DNA from: an uncultured Lachnospiraceae bacterium
GTDB taxonomy: Bacteria; Bacillota_A; Clostridia; Lachnospirales; Lachnospiraceae
Direction: 5' to 3'
NCBI GenBank assembly: GCA_947177885.1
Contig: CAMWWF010000019.1
Coordinates: 1 to 16,255 of the forward strand
DNA length: 16,255 nt
The notes below the pieces were generated by a model. That model did no database searches. It saw nothing but the letters and a program-made list of their open reading frames with translations, and was not told the origin of the DNA. Below, piece by piece: positions 1 through 7,672 of this stretch. Position 1 is the first letter of the stretch; the number at the start of each line of letters is the position of its first letter. Both the position numbers and the translations under genes were made by a program.

Positions 1-1
1 T

Positions 2-136
2 ATCACGAGTCAGCAATGGGAAGAAGCCTTTCCGGTTTTGGATCGGAGAAATGTGCGCCGGAAAGTTCTTGCCGGGGAAAACGCAGCGGAATATTGCCAA
101 AAGGTTGTCAACCGACGCTTGAATGTTACCGGCTGA
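2..136 (+). CDS. 3' end of an unidentified gene (partial)
   Basis: This is an open frame entering from the left edge and ending at TGA 134-136, giving 44 residues of a C-terminus. The peptide reads like real protein, with a Trp-Glu-Glu start and a segment resembling NVRRKVLAGENAAEYC. That pattern recalls the final helix of amidohydrolase-2 type proteins, where a run of charged residues is followed by an 'ENA' motif. The resemblance is weak and I do not assign a function. The overlapping frame starting at position 16 (ATG) is longer but has a less protein-like composition and no ribosome binding site. No terminator is evident between this stop and the next gene. Confidence 0.45.
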   Translation: MTSQQWEEAFPVLDRRNVRRKVLAGENAAEYCQKVVNRRLNVTG

Positions 137-262
137 GATGGCACCGGTTTATTCCTTCGGGCAATGAGTCAAAGCGGATGCCGGCATCTGTGGAAACTTG
201 AGGAGTGCTGCGGGGGCTTTGGAGGCAGGAAACATGAGGAAATAAAACGGAATAAAACAGTT

Positions 263-289
263 CTTGAATCCATGCATGGAACATTCAAG
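263..289. repeat. Inverted repeat with central 12-bp palindrome upstream of the HTH-HD gene
   Basis: The arms CTTGAAT (263-269) and ATTCAAG (283-289) flank a perfect palindrome TCCATGCATGGA (269-280). The site ends about 34 bp upstream of a TATAAT box at 323-328. It is not followed directly by a T-run, so it is not an obvious terminator. An operator for the downstream helix-turn-helix protein is a reasonable inference, but nothing in the sequence proves it. Confidence 0.4.
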
Positions 290-322
290 ATACTTATGCT
301 GTATTTTTTATCTCCTGTGCGT

Positions 323-328
323 TATAAT
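323..328 (+). promoter_or_regulatory. Candidate -10 box for the HTH-HD regulator
   Basis: A perfect TATAAT lies 33 bases before the GTG start. At the right distance upstream only a poor -35 candidate is present (TGTATT, 300-305, 17-bp spacer). The promoter may therefore depend on an activator or be weak. Confidence 0.4.
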
Positions 329-361
329 TTAGACAGTAATCATGTACGGGAGGAAAAAACA

Positions 362-1186
362 GTGACGAAACTTTCAGAACGTCTGGCAGCAGCAAGAAAA
401 GAGCGGGGGATGACACAGCGGGAGGTCGCGGAGCGGCTTAATGTCTCCTTTCAGGCGGTCAGCCTGTGGGAGAGGGATGAAACCTCGCCGGATATTGACA
501 AGCTGGCGGAGATCGCTTCTCTGTATCAGGTGACTACTGACTGGCTGCTGACCGGGGTGAAGGAGGAGAATGTATTTATTGATTTTCAGAATTCGCTCTC
601 TGACAGACTGTTTGATGAAGGGAGAATGTACACCTACATAAAAACCTATGCCAACGTAAAAAAGCTGTATCAGACTTCCAGGGTCCTGCCCTATGCGCGG
701 GAGCTTCACAAAGGACAGATCCGCAAGGGAAAGGACAAGGTTCCTTACATTTATCATCCATTGCTGATTTCCTGTCATGCGCTTGCTCTGGGACTGGACG
801 ATGACAATCTGATTTCCACGGCGCTGCTTCATGACGTATGCGAGGACTGCGGGGTGTCCTGTGATGAGCTTCAGGTCAACCAGGAGACAAAAACAGCCGT
901 TTCCCTGTTGACCAAAACTGATGATGATGAGGAACAATATTATGAACGGATTTCCCGGAATGCCATTGCTGTGATGGTCAAGCTGTTGGATCGCTGCAAC
1001 AATATTTCCAGTATGGCAGCAGGCTTTTCCAAAGAGAAAATGGCGGAGTATATCAAAGAGACCGAGAGATGGTTTTATCCCCTGCTCTATAAAGCCAAAT
1101 ACGAGTTTCCAATGTATTCAAATCAGATTTTCCTGATAAAATACCATATGACAAGCGTAATTGAGGTTATCAAACATCAGGCATAG
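362..1186 (+). CDS. XRE-family HTH regulator fused to a RelA/SpoT (MESH1)-like HD hydrolase domain
   Basis: The protein is 274 aa. Residues about 4-60 form an XRE/Cro helix-turn-helix (RKERGMTQREVAERLNVSFQ, then AVSLWERDETSP). Residues about 105-235 resemble the HD phosphohydrolase fold of RelA/SpoT and small alarmone hydrolases. The candidate metal ligands are H132 (YIYHP), H157-D158 (LLHDVCED) and D210 (KLLDRCNN), and E161-D162 sit where the catalytic Glu-Asp pair of Rel hydrolases lies. No synthetase domain follows. The GTG at 362 is chosen because GGGAGG precedes it and the HTH starts at once; upstream in-frame ATGs would add about 66 residues without similarity. By family knowledge the HD part could hydrolyse (p)ppGpp or a related nucleotide, and the HTH would bind DNA. 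Coupling of the two is inference. An inverted repeat upstream (263-289) is a candidate operator. Confidence 0.8.
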   Translation: MTKLSERLAAARKERGMTQREVAERLNVSFQAVSLWERDETSPDIDKLAEIASLYQVTTDWLLTGVKEENVFIDFQNSLSDRLFDEGRMYTYIKTYANVKKLYQTSRVLPYARELHKGQIRKGKDKVPYIYHPLLISCHALALGLDDDNLISTALLHDVCEDCGVSCDELQVNQETKTAVSLLTKTDDDEEQYYERISRNAIAVMVKLLDRCNNISSMAAGFSKEKMAEYIKETERWFYPLLYKAKYEFPMYSNQIFLIKYHMTSVIEVIKHQA

Positions 1187-1272
1187 GAAGTGTGGTCAAA
1201 AGAATGGCGGAGCAGATAACCAAAACGAAGTTTTTCATGCAAAAAAGACTGTTCAAGCCGCCCAAAATTTGG

Positions 1273-1278
1273 TATAGT
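1273..1278 (+). promoter_or_regulatory. Candidate -10 box for the phosphofructokinase gene
   Basis: TATAGT (five of six matches to consensus) lies about 100 bases before the TTG start, in the gap after the HTH-HD gene. No convincing -35 is seen at 16-18 bp upstream, so the call is tentative. It would give a 5' leader of roughly 90 nt. Confidence 0.3.
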
Positions 1279-1374
1279 AAAATGCGGAGTATGTCTTTGC
1301 GGGCGAAAAATCTGTATAGATACCGCAGGGATGGCGAAAATCTATGCAAATCAGTTAAAGGAGGCATTTTAAAG

Positions 1375-2622
1375 TTGGAAAAGAAGCGTAACATAATCGT
1401 TGGACAGTCGGGAGGTCCTACCGCTGTTATCAACTCCAGTCTGGCAGGGGTTTACAAGACTGCAATCGAGAGAGGATTCCATAAGGTATACGGAATGCTG
1501 CACGGAATACAGGGACTTCTGGACGAGCAGTATGTAGATCTGTCTACCCAGATCCATTCGGACATGGATATTGAGCTGCTGAAGAGAACTCCTTCCGCCT
1601 TTCTGGGTTCCTGCCGTTATAAGCTTCCGGAGATCCATGAGAATCTGGAGATTTATGAGAGAATCTTTGAAATTCTCGATAAACTGGAGATTGAAGCATT
1701 TATTTATATCGGCGGGAATGATTCCATGGATACCATCAAGAAGCTGTCCGATTATGCGATCATCAAGGGACATCCCCAGAAATTCCTGGGCGTGCCCAAG
1801 ACCATCGACAATGACCTGGCTCTGACAGACCATACACCGGGCTTTGGAAGTGCTGCGAAATATATTGCCGCATCCACTAAAGAAGTAATCTGTGATGCGT
1901 TGGGACTGGCCTATCATAAGGATATGATCACTATCATTGAGGTTATGGGACGTAATGCGGGATGGCTGACAGGAGCGACTGCCCTTGCAAAGACAGAAGA
2001 GTGTGACGGTCCTGACCTTATTTATCTGCCGGAGATCCCTTTTGATATAGACAAGTTCCTGAAGAAGACACAGGAGCTTCTGACAAAGAAGGAATCCATC
2101 GTGATCGCGGTATCCGAGGGAATCAAACTGGAAGACGGCAGGTATGTCTGCGAACTGTCCGGCAACGCGGATTATGTGGATGCATTCGGACACAAGCAGT
2201 TGCAGGGTACGGCTTCCTATCTGGCGAATTTCTTAAGTGCTGAGATCGGATGCAAGACCCGCAGCATCGAGTTCTCCACCATGCAGAGAAGCGCGTCCCA
2301 CATGGCATCCCGGGTGGATATCAACGAGGCGTTCATGGTAGGCGGGGCTGCCGTGAAGGCTGCGGACGAAGGGGATAACGGCAAAATGGTGGTCATCGAC
2401 AGAGTTTCCGACGATCCTTATATGAGTGCGGCAGGAATTTATGATGTACACCGCATTGCCAACAATGAGAAGTTGGTTCCCCGTGAGTGGGTTAATAAGG
2501 AAGGCAACTATGTAACCGATGAATTTATCAATTACATTGAGCCGCTGATCCAGGGAGATTATCAGCCGTTTATGGTCAATGGTCTGCCCCAGCACCTGGT
2601 ACTTCGGAGAGACAAAAAATAA
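1375..2622 (+). CDS. pfp: Diphosphate-dependent 6-phosphofructokinase
   Basis: This 415-aa glycolytic enzyme phosphorylates fructose 6-phosphate to fructose 1,6-bisphosphate in the cytoplasm. Phosphofructokinase motifs are clear: QSGGPTAVIN near residue 10, GGNDS at 113-117, PKTIDND at 141-147, then a TDHTPGFGSAAKYIA stretch, and EVMGRNAGW around 189-197. Asp116 in place of the Gly of ATP enzymes (GGDGS) and Lys142 in place of Gly (PGTIDND) are the established marks of pyrophosphate use, so PPi rather than ATP is the likely phosphoryl donor. The TTG start at 1375 is chosen because AAAGGAGG ends 10 nt upstream and the conserved fold begins directly. An upstream in-frame ATG at 1192 would add 61 unrelated residues across the probable promoter. 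The residue before Asp116 is Asn rather than the usual Asp. A strong terminator follows, so the gene is probably transcribed alone. Confidence 0.9.
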   Translation: MEKKRNIIVGQSGGPTAVINSSLAGVYKTAIERGFHKVYGMLHGIQGLLDEQYVDLSTQIHSDMDIELLKRTPSAFLGSCRYKLPEIHENLEIYERIFEILDKLEIEAFIYIGGNDSMDTIKKLSDYAIIKGHPQKFLGVPKTIDNDLALTDHTPGFGSAAKYIAASTKEVICDALGLAYHKDMITIIEVMGRNAGWLTGATALAKTEECDGPDLIYLPEIPFDIDKFLKKTQELLTKKESIVIAVSEGIKLEDGRYVCELSGNADYVDAFGHKQLQGTASYLANFLSAEIGCKTRSIEFSTMQRSASHMASRVDINEAFMVGGAAVKAADEGDNGKMVVIDRVSDDPYMSAAGIYDVHRIANNEKLVPREWVNKEGNYVTDEFINYIEPLIQGDYQPFMVNGLPQHLVLRRDKK

Positions 2623-2634
2623 AGGAAAACAGAC

Positions 2635-2681
2635 GATCCTCCCGGATGAAGCGCATTGCTTTGTTTGGGAGGATCTTTTTT
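2635..2681 (+). terminator. Intrinsic terminator of the phosphofructokinase gene
   Basis: A perfect 9-bp stem, GATCCTCCC (2635-2643) with GGGAGGATC (2667-2675), is followed by TTTTTT. The 23-nt loop can pair further through AAGC/GCTT. It starts 12 bases after the stop codon. Confidence 0.9.
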
Positions 2682-2723
2682 CGACCGAATATTTCCTTTT
2701 GCTGATCCTGCATTTATTTCTGC

Positions 2724-2790
2724 AGGTCTGGCAAAATTGCACAGGAACACAATTTAGACTTCGCGGGAGGGACTATCTGAACTGTAGTCC
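2724..2790 (+). repeat. Dispersed repeat, copy 1 (with terminal hairpin)
   Basis: Two blocks recur near 8231-8310. The first is GCAAAATTGC plus AYAG (2731-2744). The second is a 29-base block at 2757-2785, beginning GACTTCGCGGGAGGG and ending CTATCTGAACTGT, with a single mismatch between copies. The spacing between the blocks is shorter here than in copy 2. In copy 1 the 3' end folds into a hairpin GGACTA (2770-2775) / TAGTCC (2785-2790) that copy 2 lacks. In one + frame both copies end in a Asp-Phe-Ala-Gly-Gly-x-Ile-stop peptide, so the blocks could be relics of a shared gene end. I do not recognise the element. Confidence 0.6.
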
Positions 2791-2828
2791 GCAGGCAATG
2801 AGTCAGGTGGTCATGCCTGCATGTACAT

Positions 2829-2857
2829 TTGATTTTCTCCCGTGTTTATGATAAACT
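2829..2857 (+). promoter_or_regulatory. Probable sigma-A promoter of the hydrogenase-like sensor gene
   Basis: TTGATT (2829-2834) and TAAACT (2852-2857) are separated by 17 bp and sit about 65 bases upstream of the ATG. The match is moderate at both boxes. It is the best candidate in the gap between the repeat and the gene. Confidence 0.45.
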
Positions 2858-2921
2858 GTATTACAGTGCTGTGACATAAATCAGCATGTGGGTCTGTGGA
2901 TCATATACTACGGAGGTACAT

Positions 2922-4874
2922 ATGGAAAATCAGAAGACGGATGCATTAATTTATACCAACGACAACTGTGTCGGCTGCAATAAATGTATTTCAGTATGCC
3001 CTGTCCTCACTGCGAATCATGCTGTGGAGGAAAATGGTGAGAACAGGATTATCGTGGATGGTGAGAAGTGTATCAACTGTGGAGCCTGCTTTGACGCCTG
3101 CGCGCACAAGGCCAGAAGCTTTCGTGATGATACGGAGAGATTCTTTGAGGATCTGAAAAAGGGAGAGAGAATATCCCTGCTCTTAGCCCCGGCGTTTCTG
3201 GCCAATTATCCTAAGGAATACGGCAGTGTACTGGGAGGACTGAAGCAGCTTGGCGTGAATCGGATCATCAGCGTCAGTTTCGGTGCGGATATCACTACCT
3301 GGGGATACATCAAGTATATTACGGAGCATAATTTTACCGGCGGAATCTCCCAGCCATGTCCTGCAGTTGTAAGATATGTGGAAAGATATCTCCCTGAGCT
3401 GCTCCCGCGTCTGATGCCGGTCCATTCCCCTATGATGTGCGGTGCGATATATGCTAAAAAATATATGAAGATACAGGACAAGCTGGCATTTATCAGTCCC
3501 TGTATCGCGAAAAAGAATGAGATAGATGACCCTGACTGCGGCGGTTATGTATCCTATAATGTTACCTTTGATCATCTGATGGAATATGTGCGGGAGCACA
3601 ATATTTCCGGTCCTGCCGTAAAGGATGAGATCGAGTACGGACTGGGATCCATATACCCCATGCCGGGCGGGCTGAAGGAGAATGTCTACTGGTTCTGCGG
3701 TGAGGAGGTATTTATCCGGCAGGTTGAGGGCGAAAGGCATGTCTATGAGTTCCTGGAGGATTACAGGGACAGAGTGCTGAAGGGGAAGGAGCTTCCTTTT
3801 ATGGTGGATGCCCTGAATTGTGCGCAGGGATGTATTTACGGCACCGGTGTGGAGGAGTCCAGGACGGCTACGGATGATATCCTCTATGAACTGCAGAGGA
3901 TCAGGGAGGCCAGTAAGCGGGGCGGCAAGGGGCATGCATTCAGCAGGAAGCTGACGCCGAAGCAGAGGCTTGACAGGCTCAATAAGCAGTTTAAGAATCT
4001 GGATATCAATGATTTCATAAGGCATTATACGGATCAGTCCAAAGGGCTGGAGATCAGAAAGCCCAGTGAGGCCGAGCTGGATGCCATTTATCTGGAGATG
4101 GCCAAGCAGACGGAAGCCCAGAGGGCGATCAATTGTTCCGCCTGTGGTTATAATACCTGTAAGGGAATGGCCAAAGCTATTTATAATGGGTGTAATCATA
4201 AGGATAATTGTGTCCAGTACGTAAAGGGCAGGGTGGAGAAGGAAAATATGCTTTCGAAAGAGCTGGCGGAAGAAATGGAGCTCAAGAATGCTGAAATCAT
4301 GGAAAAGAACGAGCTGATCTCCAGACTGATCGACGAGGTGAGCGAGGACTTTGCAAGCCTGGACCGCTCTATCGGTGAAATGTCCCAGGGAAATAGCAGC
4401 AACGCGGAGGAGAGTACGGGTATATCCGCTTCCATGGCGGATGTGGTCACTTTCTGTGACCAGCTGCAGACATCTCTGGAAAATATCCAGGGACTGCTTG
4501 TGAAGCTGGAGGAGAACAATAATGAAATTACAAATGTGGCGGAAGAGACGAATCTGCTGGCGCTTAATGCAAGCATAGAAGCGGCAAGAGCCGGAGAGTC
4601 CGGAAGAGGCTTTGCCATCATTGCGGAGAATATCAAGAAACTGGCGGATTTCTCCAAGGATGCGGCAAGCGACAGTGATTCCAACAAGACGCAGATCCAG
4701 GAGGCGATCACCCGGCTTCTCACAGATGCCAAAAAGCTCATCGATATCATTGACAGCGTCAATCTGCGGGTCACGAATCTGGCGGCATCCACCGAAGAGA
4801 TAGCAGCGTCCGCCGATATGGTGAATGAGATTTCAACTGATCTGAAAGGGAAGATGGATAAGCTGAATTCATAA
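2922..4874 (+). CDS. [FeFe]-hydrogenase-like sensor with ferredoxin, Fe-S and chemotaxis signalling domains
   Basis: The protein is 650 aa with no signal peptide or membrane helix. Domains in order: two [4Fe-4S] ferredoxin motifs (C16/19/22/26 and C50/53/56/60); an iron-only hydrogenase large-subunit domain (about 75-360); a four-Cys cluster domain (about 402-433, [11 protein letters not shown]... ending GCNHKDNC); a coiled coil; and a methyl-accepting chemotaxis tip (about 535-575, [19 protein letters not shown] then GRGFA). H-cluster ligands appear kept in divergent form: QPCPAVV for loop 1, [11 protein letters not shown] for loop 2 and NCAQGC for loop 3. The Cys that normally relays protons in TSCCP is replaced by Pro. 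Together with the MCP tip, this suggests a sensory (group C/D-like) hydrogenase that signals H2 or redox state to CheA/CheW or a related partner; that is inference. CGGAGG 5 nt upstream supports ATG 2922 over the in-frame ATG at 2886. Confidence 0.85.
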   Translation: MENQKTDALIYTNDNCVGCNKCISVCPVLTANHAVEENGENRIIVDGEKCINCGACFDACAHKARSFRDDTERFFEDLKKGERISLLLAPAFLANYPKEYGSVLGGLKQLGVNRIISVSFGADITTWGYIKYITEHNFTGGISQPCPAVVRYVERYLPELLPRLMPVHSPMMCGAIYAKKYMKIQDKLAFISPCIAKKNEIDDPDCGGYVSYNVTFDHLMEYVREHNISGPAVKDEIEYGLGSIYPMPGGLKENVYWFCGEEVFIRQVEGERHVYEFLEDYRDRVLKGKELPFMVDALNCAQGCIYGTGVEESRTATDDILYELQRIREASKRGGKGHAFSRKLTPKQRLDRLNKQFKNLDINDFIRHYTDQSKGLEIRKPSEAELDAIYLEMAKQTEAQRAINCSACGYNTCKGMAKAIYNGCNHKDNCVQYVKGRVEKENMLSKELAEEMELKNAEIMEKNELISRLIDEVSEDFASLDRSIGEMSQGNSSNAEESTGISASMADVVTFCDQLQTSLENIQGLLVKLEENNNEITNVAEETNLLALNASIEAARAGESGRGFAIIAENIKKLADFSKDAASDSDSNKTQIQEAITRLLTDAKKLIDIIDSVNLRVTNLAASTEEIAASADMVNEISTDLKGKMDKLNS

Positions 4875-4911
4875 GAGCTGACAATCGAGAATAACACGAG
4901 AGGAAGATAAG

Positions 4912-5758
4912 ATGCCAGTTACAGATTTTCTGGAGAGAAACGCGAGGCTTTACCCGGAGGAAGTCGCGTTGGTGGAGCTGAACCCGGATGAAAAGGACAC
5001 CCGCAGGACTACCTGGAAGGAATATGGTCTGATCGAGCCGGACCGGTTCGAACCTTACCGCAGGGAGATCACCTGGAGTGTCTTTGACGAAAAGGCGAAC
5101 CGCTTTGCGAACATGCTGATGGGCGTGGGATCAGGAAAGGGGACAAGGTTGCCATACTGATGTACAACTGTCTGGAGTGGCTGCCGATCTATTTCGGTGT
5201 CTTGAAGAGCGGCGCCATTGCCGAGCCCTTTAACTTCCGTTATGACGCGGAGGAAATCTTATATTGTGCGGAGCTGACGGAAGTGGATATGATCGTTTTC
5301 GGCCACGATTTTATCGGCAGGATCGAGGTGAATGCGGAGCGGCTCAGCAAGGGGCGTCTGCTGATCTATGTGGGAGATAACTGCCCCGGCTTTGCGGAGA
5401 GCTATCATGAACTGGTAGCAGACTGTTCCAGTCATTCCCCTGATGTGGAAATCACGGAGGAGGATTTCGGAGCCATATATTTTTCTTCGGGAACCACGGG
5501 ATTTCCCAAGGCAATCTTACATAAGCATCAAAGTCTGACCCGGGCGGCAGAGATGGAACAGATTTATCACGGAACGGGCAGGAAGTGACTCCGGGGAAAG
5601 TGGGAGAGCTCTGCGTGAAAGGGCCTGGCATCATGACCTGTTATTACCGCAATGAGGAGCTGCTGCGGAGACGATCAGGGATGGCTGGCTCTACACTGGG
5701 GATATGGCAAGGCAGGATGAGGACGGCTTTTATTTCCTGGTGGATTCCTGTGAATTGT
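4912..5758 (+). pseudogene. AMP-dependent acyl-CoA synthetase, degraded
   Basis: Remnants of an adenylate-forming acyl-CoA ligase are spread over two frames in sequence. The first part (4912 on, after GAGGAAG) runs to about residue 73. One base is then missing near 5128-5131, and the intended reading ...RKGDKVAILMYNCLEW continues in the next frame. That part carries the phosphate-binding A3 motif YFSSGTTGFPKA near 5478-5513. At about 5572-5582 the reading jumps from SLTRAAEMEQ to GQEVTPGKVGELCVKG, so roughly the middle 200 or more residues of a normal 500-aa enzyme are missing. Another frame change near 5655-5660 leads to [19 protein letters not shown], the A7 region, and the ORF stops at 5758-5760 before the C-terminal Lys domain. 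An intact relative would activate a fatty or aromatic acid with ATP and CoA. The large internal deletion argues against simple sequencing error. Confidence 0.85.
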
Positions 5759-5850
5759 GATCAAATACTCCGCCGGAGTATCGATCCGGCAGCGCCGCAG
5801 AGCAGAAAGTATACCCTGGATACCTTGATATTGTGACTCTCGCGGCATTT

Positions 5851-5881
5851 GTCAAATGAGCATGGGACATGCCCGTTTGAC
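5851..5881. repeat. Long imperfect hairpin between the synthetase remnant and the epimerase gene
   Basis: The arms GTCAAATGAGCATG (5851-5864) and CATGCCCGTTTGAC (5868-5881) pair over 14 positions, with one G-T wobble and one A/C mismatch, around a GGA loop. There is no T-run after it, so it is not a standard intrinsic terminator. It lies 57 bases before the epimerase-like start. The rest of the 5761-5937 gap shows no gene that I can support. Confidence 0.5.
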
Positions 5882-5937
5882 TTGCTACTTGAGGGAATAG
5901 ACAGTTTGATCCGTGAAGGAGAAAGGTGAATGATAAA

Positions 5938-6813
5938 ATGAATATTTTGGTATTAGGCGGCACAAGGTTCTTTGGCATACATATGGTAAATGAGCTTCTG
6001 GCACAAGGTCATGATGTCACTATCGCCACAAGAGGCAAAGTTTCTGATGAATACGGAGACAGAGTGAAGCGGGTGATCGTAGAAAGAACAAACGGCGAAA
6101 GCATGAAAAATGCTTTGAGCGGCACACATTATGATGTTGTGATTGACAAAATCGCTTATTGCTCAAATGACATAAAGTATGTGATGGAAACTGTAGATCA
6201 CGATAGATACATTCATATGTCAAGCACATCGGTTTACGATCCCATACACAGAAATACAGTGGAATCTGATTTTAATGGGGATGCCGGAGAACTGGTATGG
6301 TGTGACAGAAAAGCATTTCCGTATGAAGAGATAAAACGTCAGGCTGAATACGCTTTATGGCAGGAATATTCCCACAGAAACTGGGTTGCCGTAAGATATC
6401 CTTTTGTGCTGGGAAAGGATGATTACACAAAGAGACTGCTGTATTATGTGGAACACACCATGAGATCCATTCCCATGAGCATAGATAACCTGGATGCCCG
6501 GATGGGATTTATACATTCTGTGGAAGCGGGAAAGTTTATGGCATTTCTGGTTGACCGGGATATCAGAGGAGCCGTCAACGGAAGTTCCGAAGGCACGATT
6601 TCCATAAGGGAGATCATCGAATATGTTGAAAAGAAAACCGGGACGAATGCAGCCATTGACCGAACGGGAGAGACAGCTCCCTATAATGGAGCACCGGAAT
6701 ACAGCATAAATACCGAAAAGGCGAATGCATTGGGATTCAGATTTTCAATACTTCATGACTGGATCTATGAACTTTTAGATTACTATATTGATAAAATCAG
6801 CAACCGGGTTTGA
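5938..6813 (+). CDS. NAD(P)-dependent epimerase/dehydratase-like SDR protein
   Basis: This is a 291-aa extended short-chain dehydrogenase/reductase, intact and full length for the family. The N-terminal Rossmann motif is MNILVLGGTRFFG (G7, G8 and G13), followed by ATRG after strand 2, which often marks NADP or NAD binding. SSTSVY provides the catalytic Ser region and Y129-EEI-K133 the YxxxK pair. The C-terminal half has the FIHSVEAGKFM segment typical of this group. Relatives act on nucleotide sugars, or resemble the plastid CSP41 proteins; the substrate here cannot be told. ATG 5938 is preferred because the family begins at this methionine; GTG 5926 is a possible alternative, adding four residues, with AGGAG only 4 nt away. 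It sits alone between two pseudogenes, and its codon choice looks more A/T-rich than that of the trp genes, so it may be of separate origin. Confidence 0.75.
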   Translation: MNILVLGGTRFFGIHMVNELLAQGHDVTIATRGKVSDEYGDRVKRVIVERTNGESMKNALSGTHYDVVIDKIAYCSNDIKYVMETVDHDRYIHMSSTSVYDPIHRNTVESDFNGDAGELVWCDRKAFPYEEIKRQAEYALWQEYSHRNWVAVRYPFVLGKDDYTKRLLYYVEHTMRSIPMSIDNLDARMGFIHSVEAGKFMAFLVDRDIRGAVNGSSEGTISIREIIEYVEKKTGTNAAIDRTGETAPYNGAPEYSINTEKANALGFRFSILHDWIYELLDYYIDKISNRV

Positions 6814-6829
6814 TTTTCTGTAAATGATC

Positions 6830-7532
6830 ACAGCATCCCTGGGAGTTCCCCGGCATCTGCAGAGCCGTCTCCGATACCACACCCGCAGTACGGAACACTG
6901 CGAAGGCGATATCAAAGACGGCTTTCTGTTCGAATACTTTTCCTGAGTTATGAAATGCATCTATTCCACAACATTCATTTTAGAGACAGTTTTAAGCTAA
7001 AGCTGCAGCAGTTCCAGCCGCCATATGCGCCAATACAAGCTTTGGGGGATCCAGGGTATCCGGCATGGATTCGATATGGGGGACTGTGGAATATTCCTGA
7101 TCAGGGTGGCTGATATCATATCCTGCGTGGATCAGTATGATCAGATTCTGTTCGCAGGCACAGGAAATGATGCTTGCTCCCTTTTATTCCGTTGCGGGCA
7201 AGGTTCTGCAGGATCTGACGGTAGTCTTCGTTGTCGGGATGTATGCCGCCGAAGGATATCAGGCCTGTGTTCCGGAAATGGCGGTTCAGTTCTATGGCAA
7301 TTTCATTGATGGAGCTCTGCTGTTCCGGTTTTGTGACCACGGGAAGCAGCACCGAGCAGTCAATGCCGGCGTCCTTCATGGAATGGCGTAAATCATCTGT
7401 GGTGCCGTCCAGATAATTGCTGATCCTGGCGCTTTCCGCCAGTGAGTTTACCCGCTCTCTCGGCCAGGTCTTTTCCACCGCATACCGCGGCGAACATTCT
7501 GTTACAGCAAAATTAAGTCTTTGATGTTTCAA
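6830..7532 (-). pseudogene. Amidohydrolase family protein, degraded by several frameshifts
   Basis: On the minus strand, 7532 to about 7180 reads as an amidohydrolase-2 N-terminal half: SNYLDGTTDDLRHSMKDAGI, then CSVLLPVVTKPEQ, FGGIHPDNEDY and NGIKG. The frame is then lost. The next homologous piece, at about 7160-6995, is in another frame (NLIILIHAGYDISHPDQEYS and KLVLAHM). A third change at AHM/GGW (about 7021-7027) leads to GGWNCCSF, where the intact family would read AHMGGW followed by an acidic helix. A last piece, KAVFDIAFAV (about 6910-6940), fits the strand after that. The expected N-terminal metal motif HxH is not visible; the position reads FAVTEC. These enzymes normally hydrolyse or decarboxylate small acids using a metal centre. 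Loss of the HxH, several frame changes and the gap after NGIKG make a working product very unlikely. Confidence 0.8.
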
Positions 7533-7643
7533 TTTTCTGCAACATCTGAAAAATCAATGTGTTCAGAGCAACCGCGGAATCAGGAACTTAATATTTGCTG
7601 TACTATGTGTCAATATATAAAACGAAAAACAGAGAAAAAAGTG

Positions 7644-7672
7644 TTGACAAAAACAATCGGATATGCTATTTT
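7644..7672 (+). promoter_or_regulatory. Strong extended sigma-A promoter
   Basis: A perfect TTGACA (7644-7649), a 17-bp spacer and TATTTT (7667-7672) preceded by TGC (extended -10) are present. Transcription would start near 7679, giving a leader of about 150 nt before the coiled-coil gene. No riboswitch that I recognise is in that leader. Confidence 0.8.

Noticed and set aside
2579..2851. 90-codon + frame after the phosphofructokinase gene
   Set aside because: It runs across the clear terminator and the dispersed repeat, has no ribosome binding site and overlaps the end of the phosphofructokinase gene. The frame is open by chance.
3183..4199. 338-codon minus-strand frame inside the sensor gene
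   Set aside because: It lies wholly opposite a gene with clear domains, has no recognisable motif and no ribosome binding site. It reflects the codon bias of the real strand.
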